DNA from: Xestospongia bergquistia | Lineage: Eukaryota > Porifera > Demospongiae > Haplosclerida > Petrosiidae | Assembly: GCA_963965975.1 (NCBI GenBank) | Contig: OZ014417.1 | Location: forward strand, 3,825,821 to 3,889,820 | Direction of reading: 5' to 3' | DNA length: 64,000 bases | In this document: piece after piece, positions 12,868-24,933 of the stretch | How the letters are laid out: each line of letters opens with the position of its first letter | How positions within the stretch are numbered: the first letter of the stretch is position 1 | Program-made: the position numbers and the translations under genes | Notes under the pieces: model-generated | What the model was told of the DNA's origin: nothing | What the model saw: only the letters and a program-made list of their open reading frames with translations | Database searches by the model: none

Positions 12868-13833
12868 CTGTTAACTTCAAACACTTAAATGACCTCAAGC
12901 TGGTTATCCACTTTATATTTTACCTCTAGCACTGCATGAAATAATGCATTTACTTCACATGTGATTTTTGATCACACCAGTCTCATATATGAGATCTAAT
13001 ATATGATACAGCTTTGATTGTATCACATATGTATCACACTTAAATGAGTATATAAGACACCTGTATGCACTCATCATATATATATATACTATATATGTAT
13101 ACAATATTTGAAATACCTGTATCCACTAATCATATATACATATATAATATCAAATAATCCATATGCTTTACTACAGGTATGATCATGTGATTGGAGATAT
13201 GGCCAAAAATATAAATCTTCACTTTACCCTATGACAACATACACTAGTCATTTACCACAGCTATGTTATTAACATTGGGAAATTCATTTTACCAAAATAA
13301 CGTACATACAATTTTATTATATTGCAAAGCATTAGTGTAGTTATTTAAATCCTGTTGCATTGTTATGCAAACAACACTTCCTCAAAACCAAGGAAAACAT
13401 CTTTCCTGATTAATACTGTTTTTTTAATTAGATTGTAAAAAATCCACTGAAGCACACTGACATGAAAATGGTAATAACAAAAAGGTATTTCATATTAATT
13501 ATTTATTTATTCCTTAACTGCTATATAGTTTGTACTATCTTTTGATACTTTCCTTTTTCCTACCCTCCATAGCATTACTATACCTATAACATCATGTATC
13601 AACTTTTAGTTTAGTGTAATTATAATTTAGTATAAATTATTATTATAATAAAGTCTTTATTTTAGTATATAACTGAGTAAATTCTCATTGTTCTTTGTTT
13701 CCTGTCAAGTATGTACAAAACAATTTAACACAACACTTCAGCATGAACAACATGCACAGAAAGTTTTACTGAATAATTTCAATGTTGAATTTCTATATGA
13801 TTATATCTCCATTTCAAAGTGCATACATACTTA
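12868..13833. other. No gene seen
   Basis: The expected preceding kinase exons, ending in phase 1, were searched for on the minus strand and not found. The stretch has short duplicated segments around 13070-13150 rich in ATAT. Confidence 0.35.
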
Positions 13834-14000
13834 TTAAAAGATTTTACATTTAAGAAGACAGATTGCAAAACCACTTCCAACAGGAGTGCAAAAATTTACT
13901 CTACGAACTGTACTAACATTTTTAATTGATGCAATAGAAATAAACAATGCTGATTCAATTGGCTCAATAATATCAGCAACAAACAACTCTATCAGTTCAC
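13834..14000 (-). CDS. Candidate exon, unknown protein
   Basis: After an acceptor-like cataatgcag at 14001, an open frame encodes GELIELFVADIIEPIESAL, then about 37 residues to a stop at 13834. Composition is protein-like. The upstream minus sequence (14190-14030) is also open in another frame (PKGTNEMVSLQ), suggesting one coding segment with a one-base shift. I do not recognise a family. It lies on the same strand as the kinase tail but does not join to it in phase. Confidence 0.25.
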
Positions 14001-14040
14001 CTGCATTATGTATGAATAAACTGCAATGAAACCATCTCAT

Positions 14041-15870
14041 TGGTGCCTTTTGGTATTTCCAAATATTTGTTACTAAGTAATACTCTGCTTAACAAAGTAG
14101 TCAACCATAGCACAGTATTAACTTCCTTTGTGACATTTCCTCTATGCCCAATCCAGAACAATATTTATATCAATCATTCTGACTTATTGCACTTTCAATT
14201 CTTTTTCCCCATAGGATGACATCAAGTACCACATAGTTCTTAAAAGGTTAGAAAAGTACTATTTGTCATAGTTAGTCTAGTGTTGCTAAACTTTACCCTC
14301 TAATTAAGACAAACAGTCGGATTTGCCAGACTAGGTCACAGTATATATTGATCACCCCACCACACACACATATTCAATTATAACACAAATATATATATTT
14401 ATATAATATAATGTCATTCATGCATCCATACAGTAGTTGCTATTGAACTAAATCTTTTTGTATTCTCAATTAACACAAAGAGGTGCATCAAAGTAGTTAT
14501 ATTTACATTTATGTACCCAATGCACACACACAAAGAGCATCCGGTTTATTCAAGTTTGAATAATTCTTCTGTCAATGATAGAGAAGGTAAGATGATATAT
14601 TATATAAATGTAAACAGTCTTTTTCATTTACAGAAATCAGCACTTGATCATCCCACACTTTAAGTGAGCTAAAACATGTTGTCTATATGTCAAACTAAGA
14701 TTGTCATTACTGTCATATTAATTATTGTTTATGATCTTCATTCCTTTGAATCAATTGTATAGAACTAAAAACTTCTTATAATGACAGGGAAAGGTAAAAA
14801 ATTGCTAACTATTATTTTACAAGGATTAAGAAGTACAACATAGATCTAGTCATAGTCAATCGTGGCCTGGTAAGTGGAACATACCTTAATCATTGTACCA
14901 GAGGTAAATACTATAAAATTACTTATATCACAATCTGTTACAACAGAGAGCAGTCATTTGACAACTACTTATGAAGAGGTAGGCGCTAACATCTTCATTT
15001 TACTCTAGGTTGTGACTATTAGCCACATTAGGATAATTCAATCAAATTAACAATAAGAGAGGTATATATTTTTTTATTTTGATGTGAAGTATCAATTGTA
15101 GATCAGTAGTAAAGTCAGCAGATCAAGTTCAATGTCTTAATAAAAAGAATGAATATATACTGTCATGACAATTATCCACCTAACATTTGTCCCACTGGAT
15201 AAAATTTTGCTGTGTTTTATCTTAGGATAAAATATTGTTTGTCCCACCAGCACAAAATGTATCCTAGGACAAAAAATTTTGCTTCAAACATTTTACCCTA
15301 GAATTAAAAATTGCTTGCGATATTTTATTCTAAGACAATAAATGGTTTACTTTATTTTAATCTATAAAAATATAACTTGTTATATTTCATTCTATAATAA
15401 TTAATGTTGAAACAGAGAAGAAAGAAGAAATTAAATCATAGATGAAAATCTAACAAATACATGTCATCAAAAGAGATCATCTGTTTTGTCTTGCCCCACT
15501 TGTGATAAAATTGGTGTATAATGTTCTACTTAAGTGCAAAAGTTTATTACATTTTTTGAAATATACAAGCATTATCAGCCCTCTAACATAGACAAGTATT
15601 AACCATGTTATCATAAAATACATGGTATGACAGCTCTAGTACCAAACATGAGTTCAAATGGTGTAGGATTCATGCTTGGATGTATTACATGCAAACACAA
15701 AGGTCTCTAAATATAAATCACATTCAGCTTTCTTGTAATGAGTAAACTTTATCAACATTCTGATCAAGAATTTGGTTTCACATTTCATCCAATCCATTTG
15801 CCTATTAAATTTTACTCATTATAATATATCACAAGCAACAGACTGTAATACCTGTGGATAATAGGGAGTG
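14041..15870. other. No gene seen; local diverged repeats
   Basis: AT-rich sequence. Between about 15185 and 15360 the words gataaaat, cctaggacaaaa and tgtcccac recur in a diverged, partly inverted pattern, possibly an old foldback element. No exon set is supported. Confidence 0.35.
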
Positions 15871-16081
15871 TGAAATAACCGAGACGCACGCAATCACAGT
15901 CGACAAGGAACTACTGAATAACATTAAATGACAACACAAATGACTCAAAAAAACAGTATAAGAATTGTACAAAAATGGGGCTAACAAAACTCACTCACTA
16001 ACTGACTGAAAATGCAAAAACAAAGGCTTAAATACAAAATATGTTATGAATATTAATAAGTTACGGAGGCCGGATATGACA
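15871..16081 (-). repeat. 3' LTR of the gypsy element
   Basis: On the element strand it runs from TGTCATATCC, directly after the polypurine tract, to CTCGGTTATTTCA, so it has TG...CA ends. It matches 20077-20288 closely. Confidence 0.9.
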
Positions 16082-16096
16082 CTCTTCCCCCTTTAG
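16082..16096 (-). other. Polypurine tract of the gypsy element
   Basis: The minus strand reads ctaaagggggaagag immediately before the 3' LTR. This is the usual plus-strand priming site in reverse transcription. Confidence 0.8.
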
Positions 16097-19000
16097 TTTG
16101 AAACCAGTGGAGCATATGTAGTAACTGGTCGACGTACCCTACTCGAGCGACGCAGTGTTTCACCTGTACTTGTAGAAGTAGCAACAGGCGTTTGATTTGG
16201 CACTAGAGGTGAGGATGGATGAATTTTCCAATCATCAAATAAATCTTCAAAATCTTCTGAATTGTCAAATGCATCTTCAGTATGACGAGAACGTAACTGA
16301 TCAACATGTCTTTTAATAACATTGCCTGCTTGAGTTTTAACTTGATATGATTGATACTGGGCCAGTAATTTTGACTACTGTAACTGGTATCCATTTCTGT
16401 GTTCCTGAATAATTTCTAGCAAAAAGAGCATCACCAATCGAAAATTTTCTAACAGTAGTTTGAACTACTTTCTCTTGTTTATCTCGAATTTTCTTGTAAA
16501 ATATCAGGATGTAGTAAATCAAATCTGGAACGTGGTCGTCTGCCCAATAAAATCTCTGCTGAGGCTAGCCCAGTAGTTGACTGAGGAGTAATCCTATAAT
16601 TAAATAAAAATTTAGAAATTTTTGACTCTAAACTGCCATCCATTTTTCTAATTGCTTGCTTAAATGTCTGCACTGCACGTTCAACTAATCCATTGGATCG
16701 AGGATGATATGGTGATGTTAATGTATGATTGATACCGTGGGTTTTGTTCCATAAATTGGCTAAATTCATTACTGGTAATGCTGATCCATTATCAGACACT
16801 AGTTGTTCTGGTATACCGTGGATACCGAAAATGTCACGTAATTTATTAATGGTCACTGAAAAAGAGGTTGATCCAACTATGTGTACTTCTAACCACTTAG
16901 AATGTGCATCTATTAGAAGTAAAAATTGTTTTCCATGAAATGGTCCAGTATGATCAACATGGACTCTTGACCAAGGTCTATTTGGATATTCCCATGGATG
17001 TATAGGAGCTTGAGCTGGGGCAGGTTGGTGAATTTGACAGGTGTTACAATGTGCAACAGTATTTTCAATATCCTTTTCTATTCCAGGCCACCAAATGTAT
17101 GATCTTGCTAGGTTTTTCATCTTAGACACTCCTGGATGAATTTCGTGAAGTTGTTGTAAAATAATATCGCGTCCAGGATGTGGAACAATGACTCATGATC
17201 CCTAAAGAAGAATACCATTAACAACACTTAATTCTGATGCCTTCTGAGAGTAAGGTCTTAACTCATCTTCAGTTTCAGGAATTTCACCATCACTTTGAAT
17301 CAATTTTCTAACTCTAGATAACACTGGATCTTTCTCTGTCCATAGCTTGATATGTTCAGCTGATATGATTCGTTCTGATAACTGACTAAATAGAAGAAGT
17401 AAATTTCCTGGTGTAGGTACATAATCAATAGTGCTTGAGAGTGGTAATCTGCTGAGAGCATCAGCGTTACTCATCTGTGTTCCTGGTTTGTAATGGATAC
17501 TGTAATCATAAGCTGATAATGTTAATGCCCAGTGCTGGACTCTTGATGATGACATGACTGGTATTGGTATAGATTCGTTCAGTATGTATTTCAATGGTTG
17601 GTGATCTGAGTATATGGTGAAGTGATGACCATTGAGGTAGTGATGCAATCTCTTGACTGCAAAAACTATTGCTAAGGCTTCTTTTTCTAATTGTGAATAA
17701 TTCTTTTCAGCAGGAGCTAAAGTGTGGGGAATGAAAGTTATTGGTTTGTCACTACCATCATTCATACGATGAGAGAGTAGAGCACCAATGCCATACGGAG
17801 AAGCATCACAAGCCAGCAGTAATGGTTTCTTGTCATCATAGTGAACTGAAAGAGAAGAGGATTGTAATAAACTTTTTACCTTTGTAAATGATTTTGAATG
17901 TTCAGTAGACCAATTCCAACGACTATTCTTACGTAGCAATGAATGTAATGGGGCCAGTGACGTAGACAGGTTAGGGAGGAACTTGTGGTGATAATTCACT
18001 AAACCAAGAAAAGATTTTAATTCAGTAACATTAGTAGGTTGTGGAGCTTGCTTTATTGCTTGTACTTTCGAAGGAGATGGGTGTAACCCATTTTTGTCGA
18101 TTACATGTCCTAGATATTCAACGGATGTTACTGTGAAAATACATTAATTTTGACTTTTTTAGTGTCAGTCCAGCTGATTCCAATCTTTGTAAAACAAGTT
18201 CGAGGTTATTTAGGTGATTTTGTTCATCTGTGCCAGTGACAAGAATATCGTCGATGTAAACACAAACGTATGGTAAGTCTCTAGAAGAGACTCCATGGTT
18301 CTTTGAAATAATGCAGGTGCTGTTTTAATTCCAAAAGGTAGTCTCTCGTACTGAAACAATCCGTGTTGAGTTGAAATGGTCGTAAATTTCTTGGAGTCTT
18401 CATGTAACCAAACTTGCTGATACGCATGACTAAGGTCTAATTTTGAGAAAACAACGCCTCCTGTGAGAGCGGAAAAAAGGTCTTCCACCCTAGGTAGTGG
18501 ATATGAATCTGGTTGTAGGGTTTTGTTCACTGTAACTTTGTAGTCACCACATAATCGTAATGTTCCGTCTGTTTTAAGGATAGGAACAATAGGGGCTGCC
18601 CATTCTGAAGAGGTAACAGGAGTCACAATATTTAGTGCTTGAAGGCGTTGAATTTCTTTTTCGACTTTTTCTCTAAGTAAATATGGAACTAGGCGGGGTT
18701 TGAAAAATCGTGGTTTCACTTGTGGGTCTACGAATAATTTTGCAGTGTAAGTATTTAAACATCCTAAGTCAGGTTTAAAAAGGGGTGCATATTTCTCTAA
18801 TAAATTGTTCAATGATCTCTTGGGTGATACGACATGAATTTTGGTCCAATTTAGTTTAATCTGCTCTAACCAATTACGTCCTAATAAACTAGGACCACTG
18901 CCATGAACAACAAGTAAAGGCAATGTAAACATGTTATCTTCATATGAAACATCTACCTCTAATGAACCTAACATTACAATACTCTCACCTGTGTAAGTGT

Positions 19001-19136
19001 GTAAAGTGAGATCAGTTGATTTAAGCTCTGGGGGAGTAATTAATGAAAGGTAGGTACTCTCACTAATAATGGAAAGGGAGGCTCCAGTGTCCACCTCCAT
19101 TGACAACTCTGACCCATTGATTTTTACAGTAACCAC
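16093..19136 (-). pseudogene. pol: gypsy pol: protease, RT, RNase H, integrase
   Basis: The protease carries VDTGASLSII near 19080. The reverse transcriptase has LCGDYKVTVNK near 18545, FSKLDLSHAYQQV near 18420 and YIDDILVT near 18250, the last reached only after a frameshift near 18275. RNase H shows LACDASPYGIGALLSH near 17800 and YSDHQPLKYIL near 17600. The integrase has IWWPGI and HCNTCQ of its zinc-binding part near 17100-17040, the DDE residues in HVDHTGPF, VSDNGS and NGLVERAV, and a C-terminal segment ending at 16093. Two in-frame stops lie between RNase H and integrase (about 17194-17206), and another frame change occurs near 16480. All catalytic residues checked are present, but the reading frame is not. 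Confidence 0.93.
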
Positions 19137-19383
19137 AATGGTTTGCCCTCCCTAGGAAAAGTAAACATTGGGTAGGCATTATTGGGTTGATTAATCTGGT
19201 TTGAGGCAAAAGGGGACTGGTCTAGTTTGGTTTTAGAGTGTTCTAAAGTGTGTGTTGGCTGACCTCTAGCAGTTGATGTGGTTGTGGCAGACTTTGATGA
19301 TTTGGAGCGAGTTCTGCAAACTCTTGCTAGATGACCTTTCTTGCCACATGATCTACAATCTGCAATGATGAATTTGCATATCA

Positions 19384-20031
19384 AATTGCATAATGATTCC
19401 CTCCACATCTATAGCACTCAATGGTTGTTGGAACTGTTCTTTGTTTTCTCTCTTTAGGCGGATTTAGGTGATGAACTGGTTGATGAGGTACCATGGTTGA
19501 AGAGGTTCTTTTTTGCATATCTGCGATATCCTTGGCAGCTAATTCCATAGCCTGAGCTGTGTCCAACGCATTTTGATAAGTTAGGTTCCTTTCTTGTAGT
19601 AACCGACTTTGTATTCTTGAGTTATTAATACCGCATACAATACGGTCTCGTCCCATTTTGTCTAACTTAGGACCATAATCGCAATATTCAGCTAGTGATT
19701 TTAAAGCAGCCACGTAACTTGCAACAGATTCTCATGACTCTCTAACACGAGTATTGATTTTATAATGCTGCACAATAGTGCTTGGTTTAGGATTGAAGTA
19801 GTCGGACAGGACTTTGACTAGTTCATCGTAAGATTTATCATTCGGACAGGTAGATTGCAGAAGATTCTTCAATAAATCATAGGTAGCTGCTCCGCTGCAT
19901 GACAGCAGAATTGATTTCTTTTTTGTTTCGTCTGTAATATCGTTAGCCGTAAAATAGCATCCCAATCTTTCGGAATATGAAGCCCACGATTCACTATGCT
20001 GATCGAAGGTGGAAAGTTTCCCATGAGCCAT
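19384..20031 (-). pseudogene. gag: gypsy gag with zinc knuckles
   Basis: The likely start is MAHGKLSTFDQHSESW at 20031, shortly after the PBS; the longer upstream frame runs into the LTR and is not used. The capsid-like region is interrupted by TGA at 19732-19734 and continues in frame with SYVAALKSLAEYC. Near the 3' end CYRCGGNH is followed, after a frame change, by CRSCGKKGHLARVC (about 19350), a CCHC nucleic-acid-binding knuckle. Gag packages the element RNA; here it is broken at two places. Confidence 0.85.
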
Positions 20032-20060
20032 CTGGCAAGTAAATGTGTCTTCAACTCTTT

Positions 20061-20074
20061 GACCCTCATCGCCA
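20061..20074 (-). other. tRNA primer-binding site of the gypsy element
   Basis: Two bases inside the 5' LTR the minus strand reads TGGCGATGAGGGTC. Its complement ends in CGCCA, as a tRNA 3' end does. The tRNA identity cannot be told from this alone. Confidence 0.65.
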
Positions 20075-20076
20075 AA

Positions 20077-20288
20077 TGAAATAACCGAGACACACGCAAT
20101 CACAGTCCACAAAGAACTACTGAATAACATTAAATGAAAACACAAATGACTCAAATAACAGTATAAAAATTGTACAAAAATGGGTCTAACAAAACTCACT
20201 CACTAACTAACTGAAAATGCAAAAAACAAAGGCTTAAATACAAAATATGTTATGAATATTTATAAGTTACGGAGGCCAGAAGATAGGA
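20077..20288 (-). repeat. 5' LTR of the gypsy element
   Basis: It matches the 3' LTR from tgaaataaccgaga through gttacggaggcc. Its outer end (20279-20288) is diverged from the other copy, so the exact boundary is uncertain by about ten bases. Confidence 0.88.
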
Positions 20289-22892
20289 AATTTATATGAA
20301 CAAATATTGAAATACGGATCAACTCAATAGTTGAGAACAATAATAATACAATGTTATGATTTACAATTCAAGAGTAATGAAATTAGTTAGTTGTAATTAC
20401 TATTGGATAATTTATTTTCATAGTTATTTTCAAATTCATTATTTCCATCAACTCTACACAGGCAACATTAGGACTATTTGTAGAGGCATCATTAGGGCTA
20501 ACCTCCTTCATCCTTGTTGCAATGTTCTCAGAAATTGACTTAATGACCACATTTCCATAAATTCTCTTTTTAGCCATGCTGTTATGGTGTTTTTCTTAGC
20601 AATTCATTGGTTTAACTTTTCAATGAATTTGCTCAAGCTTTGGAAGAGACATAACATTTAGTGTTGAACAAAATGCTCATTATCAATATTTGTGTCTTCT
20701 TCAGATATCACTTCAGATGTTACATCTTACAATAACTTTAGGTTTTTGGCTGGTTTCGCTCACCTTTTAAATTGATATAAAATAGCAGAAATATGATTTA
20801 TGAGTCTATATACGACACATGGTTATATGTTTTCACTCGTTGTTGTTGCTATTTTTTTAAGTGATTTCCAATAAAAAGAAACAAAGAAGAATCTGCAATG
20901 TCATCAATACTACGTGTACATCCAACATGTCTTTTTGAGTGTTTCTCTGTTCCAATTTTCTACATGATACTGTTCATGATTTGTCAGTCAATATCACTGT
21001 TTTTGAGATAAACATTGCAAGCAATTTTATGCCTTTCATTTGGTTGCAATTGTTATTCATCTTCCAAAGCAGCATGAACACTTCTGATTTCATGCTATAA
21101 TTATACTAAAAAGTATTAATATAATTCTCTTTAAAAAATAACACAGGAGGAGAACTTGTTGATAAGGATTTTTGTATGTGCCTACTATAAACCTGCATCC
21201 TGTTATTACCTTTCCTTGTAATTTCAATACAATTTGTTCCACTTCAAAGACTACTTGTAGCTAATATTTACCATGTACATACATAATAATTACTGAATTA
21301 GTGACACTACAAAAACATCATAAAATCAACAACAATAATAATAAATGATTGGTTTTACAACAATGATCAAATTGATGGATTAGTGAATGTTATGTCTATA
21401 TATATTTAATACAGTTGTTGTATTAGTGCAAGTTAATAACCATCACAAGTATTATTGTAGGACCAGAAAATAGGCAATGTATTATTTCCATTAATCTTAC
21501 ATCATTTTGTCATTAAATTAGGTTCATAGCCACCAAATATACAATTATAAGAAAAGTTCTTTTGCTGCTCTTATCTCTTACTGTGCAGACAGAGGACATT
21601 ACCTTTGTTGCTGTTCTCTCTTATACTGTGCTGACAAAGGATGATACCATGATTACATAATCCAAAAAAAGTGTTTAAAGGTGATGCATTACAAAACACC
21701 TGAATTGACTACCATCATAGGGATTTGTAACATTTCATTTTGTCATAACACAACTTTCTTCTTGTGCATTATTTTATATAATCATGTATTTATTGATGTA
21801 GAGTTGATCCTTGGAGGTCATTACATTGCTATTAAAGAGCAAGAATAGTATTCACACTTGGGACACTTTGTTATGTGTAGATCTAATGGACAGTAAAAGG
21901 TATGATGATGAATAAAGATGGTGCTTTTGTCATTTTTAATAAAGAAAGCCAACAAATCACACTATCTTTTCAAGGCAAGAGATAAATATTATAAGGAAAT
22001 ACTTCCATTAGAAAAAACGGTATTATGCAAACTATTGAATCAAGTATAGCAGCAATAAAAATTGAAGGAATGTACTCTGCAATTTATGCAAACCAGTTCC
22101 ATGAGATTCCGGTTTTAACTGAGCATGAGAGAATACACAAATTTGAATCAAGTTTCACAAAGAACTGAAGATATTCAAGGCAAGAGAGATAAATATTATA
22201 TGAAAATACTTCCAAAAAAAGACATGCATTCTGCAAGTTAAGCAGCAACGAAAATCAAAGGGAAAGTATTCTGCAATTTAAGTACATCATACAAACATGT
22301 TTCACTTGAGATTCTAGAGCTGTGGTTTTAATTGGAGACGAGAACAAACGAATTAGTCTCAGCTTTTGTACAGTAAACTATTGATATTCGGTCACCACAT
22401 ACATTCGGACGTCTTCCCTCTTCAGTAGAAAAGAGAAGCAGTGAAACTGGTATATATAAATGTAGGTCATAGATAGGTAAAACACTAGATGTGGAGAGCT
22501 GCTCTCTTCAACTTCGCTCTTAGCTACAACGATATGAAAACGAAGAATTTCGGACACATCTAAGTTCGGATAAAATATTCTATTGTAGTACACTTGGCTC
22601 TTTTCATTGAAGATTAAACGAAACCGTTGGAAACTAATAGTAAACAAATGTCCTACTAAACCTATACAGATTCTGCTACAGAACGTTTATTAATGGCTTT
22701 GGCGGTGCCCAAAAGTAGGAGGCGTGGCATGTATAGTCGTTCGCATTTAAACAGGAGTTGACACATGCTGAGTGAAAATGTAGAGATAGTCTTGGCTCAG
22801 TCGTGTTTTTAGAGTTCTCTATTTCAACTTACAGTACTAAGTCAACAACTTTTACCACTATTCAACTACTAGTATTGTTTTTATCATTTTAG
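20289..22892. other. Decayed coding traces and CpG-rich patch, no clear gene
   Basis: The minus strand at about 21080-20850 gives open, protein-like pieces (HEIRSVHAALEDE, CNVYLKNSDID, KRHVGCTRSIDDIADSS) broken by stops; the family is not recognised. The minus frame starting MAKKRIYGNVVIKS at 20577 may belong to the same decayed gene. Around 21970-22290 a ~120 bp segment with ggcaagagataaatatta is duplicated. The part 22380-22760 has more CpG than its surroundings and words cggacac and cggacg, and may be the 5' end of the Tigger copy that follows. Confidence 0.35.
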
Positions 22893-24241
22893 CCATCATT
22901 CAAAGTGTTGTCCACCAAAAAGGCCTAAATGTTACTGTTACAAAATGTTGGTGGGAGTCATCATTGTCTCTTAGAAATCCTGAACAATTTTCCTATATTA
23001 GAGCCGTGTGTACCTCACATGAAGCACTTGATCATTATTTTGATAGACTTTAAGAAACATTAGATCAAAATGACTTGTCCAGTAAACCTTGCCAAAAATA
23101 TAACTATGATGAAACTGGTATGCCACTAGACCCAGCACCTCCCAAAGTAATTGCTCTGAAAGGTCAAAAACAATCTCAATCCATTAATCATCTCATTAAT
23201 CAAGACATTCATCTTATTATACTCCATCTGTTATTAATAAAGCTGCAGAGTAATGAATAATTATGTTTTGTTTACCACCTCACTCTACACACTTGACTCA
23301 GCACCTTGATAAGGGATGTTTTTTTGGTTTTAAAGAGATATTGGCAAGAGGAGTGCCATAATTACTTAAGCTCAAACCCTGGAAAGGTTACCACGAGGTT
23401 TACATTTTGTCAGGTTTTTCAACGTACATGGACTCAAAGCATGACAATGGAAAATGTTATAAGTGGTTTTCGTACCACTGGAGTTTACCCAGTTAACAGA
23501 GCAGCTCTTTTTATTAAAACATCAGTAAAATATAAAATGGCAGATTTAGAAGCCTAGAAATGCATTACATTCGCCTTTATAGCCCATCTCTATCAAGACA
23601 TAATACATCTTCAGTACATAATACTACCTTCACTACTGAAGAGATATTACATTTTTAACAATGTTATGAGGAAGACTATGATTTAGAGACTGATGTACGA
23701 TATAACAAGTGGGTTGAAATGTATCATCCTCAAAGTACACCACAGTCTTTATCACCACATGTTGGGGAGCTTTTTCCTTTTTCTGTTTCATGATCACCTG
23801 ATACTTCTAGACCTGAAGTAGAAAAATGTCATGGATCTCAAAGTTGTCAACTTACCTCAGTCACCACTCTTTCTAAATTTTTAAATGAAATGCCAAATAC
23901 AAAACTTCCAAGAAAAGAAGCAAAGACATCTGCTCGTGTTTTGACAAGCAACAAAAATCGTAAGATGCTTGAAGAAAAAGAGAGGAAGAAAAGGGAAACT
24001 TTGGAAGAAAAGGAGAAGAAAAAATGTGCCCTAGAAGAAAGAAATAGGAAAAAAAAGAAGCTGAACTTAAGAGACTTGCAAGAGAAAGATCAAAAAGTAA
24101 TTGCATTAATATAATGAATATACTTAATCAATTAATACTCTTTGTATTTACTACATGCAGAGAATCATATGGCAATTGAAGAAAAAGAGAAAACAAAATT
24201 AGAAAAATTGAGAAAGAAAGAAGAGAAAAAAGAAAAAAGAA
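22893..24241 (+). pseudogene. Decayed Tigger/pogo-type transposase
   Basis: Translated pieces match the neighbouring minus-strand Tigger gene: KCWWESS, SHEALDHYFDRL, YNYDETGMPLDPAPPKVIAL with the first catalytic Asp at about 23110, then HSTHLTQHLDKGCFF with the third catalytic Asp and NVISGFRTTGVYPVNR near 23450. About 85 residues including the second Asp are deleted near 23200. The segment YNKWVEMYHP (about 23710) comes before the lysine-rich coiled coil LEEKEKKKCALEER (about 23900-24096), the reverse of the order in the other copy. An intron with gtaatt...tgcag (24097-24160) separates a further coiled-coil exon, which ends at gtatgt (24242). Several stops and frameshifts make it a pseudogene. 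Confidence 0.85.
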
Positions 24242-24778
24242 GTATGTAGAGGCGTGGCTCAATGATCGGACACTCTGGTGTTTTTACTGTTTTTAAATAA
24301 ACGGAGCGTTCGAAGCTAACTTTCGACACCAGCTTCGAGTGCCCCAATCCGTCATATAGTTATTGCAAAAAATATACTGAAAAAGAATGCTCTTTGCACA
24401 ATTTACAAGCATATATCCTGTACACTTGTGATAATGATAATACGGACATTCTTATGTAGATTCGAACGATGACCATATCTTGGTAACAATTATAGCTTGA
24501 ACGTTTTCTCTGCTTTTGAACACTATATAAGATGTAAAGAATTAACTGTCAAAATTTGGAGAAATTTCTACATACAGTTCTGAATATACATTTCTTTGAA
24601 AACATGAACTCATGGACGAATAAACGGACATTTAAGAGAAGTGCTTTTCTAAAGTAGGTGATAAGTTCTTGTTATTTATTAACTCAAATTTGACAATCAC
24701 AAATACTGTTTATTAATTAAACAAATTCACTGTGCATGAAGAAATAATTTTACAACAAAAAAGTCTAGCAGTTAATTA

Positions 24779-24933
24779 TTATATGTCACACATAAAACAA
24801 ACAAAATTTAGTGATTTTTCTTTCTTGATCCCAACACATATCATGTGGTACCACTGGAAACATTTTTCACATTCCACCCAATTAGTTGCTTTAGTATGAA
24901 AACATAAATTATTAGAACATGCTGATAGTTTTT
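24779..24933 (-). CDS. Terminal exon encoding a C4HC3 PHD finger
   Basis: After the acceptor ttctgtaat (minus: attacag) at 24934, the phase-1 frame gives KLSACSNNLC, then NWVECEKCFQWYHMICVGI and FVCFMCDI before TAA at 24779-24781. The spacing is C-X4-C-X10-C-X2-C-X4-H-X2-C-X12-C-X2-C with the conserved Trp two residues before His, a full PHD finger. PHD fingers usually bind histone tails. C-terminal PHD-like fingers are known in several metazoan Tigger-type transposases. The exon is too short and lacks Met, so simple ORF searches miss it. Confidence 0.75.

Larger units (their letters stand above)
15871..20288 (-). mobile_element. Ty3/gypsy LTR retrotransposon, broken
   Basis: The element carries two LTRs of about 200 bp, a primer-binding site, gag with zinc knuckles, then protease, reverse transcriptase, RNase H and integrase in the order typical of Ty3/gypsy, and a polypurine tract. 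All are on the minus strand. The LTRs differ at about eleven positions across 200 bp, so the insertion is not recent. In-frame stops and frameshifts in gag, RT, the RNase H-integrase linker and the 3' part of pol show it is inactive. No clear 5-bp target duplication is visible. No env-like gene is present. Confidence 0.95.
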
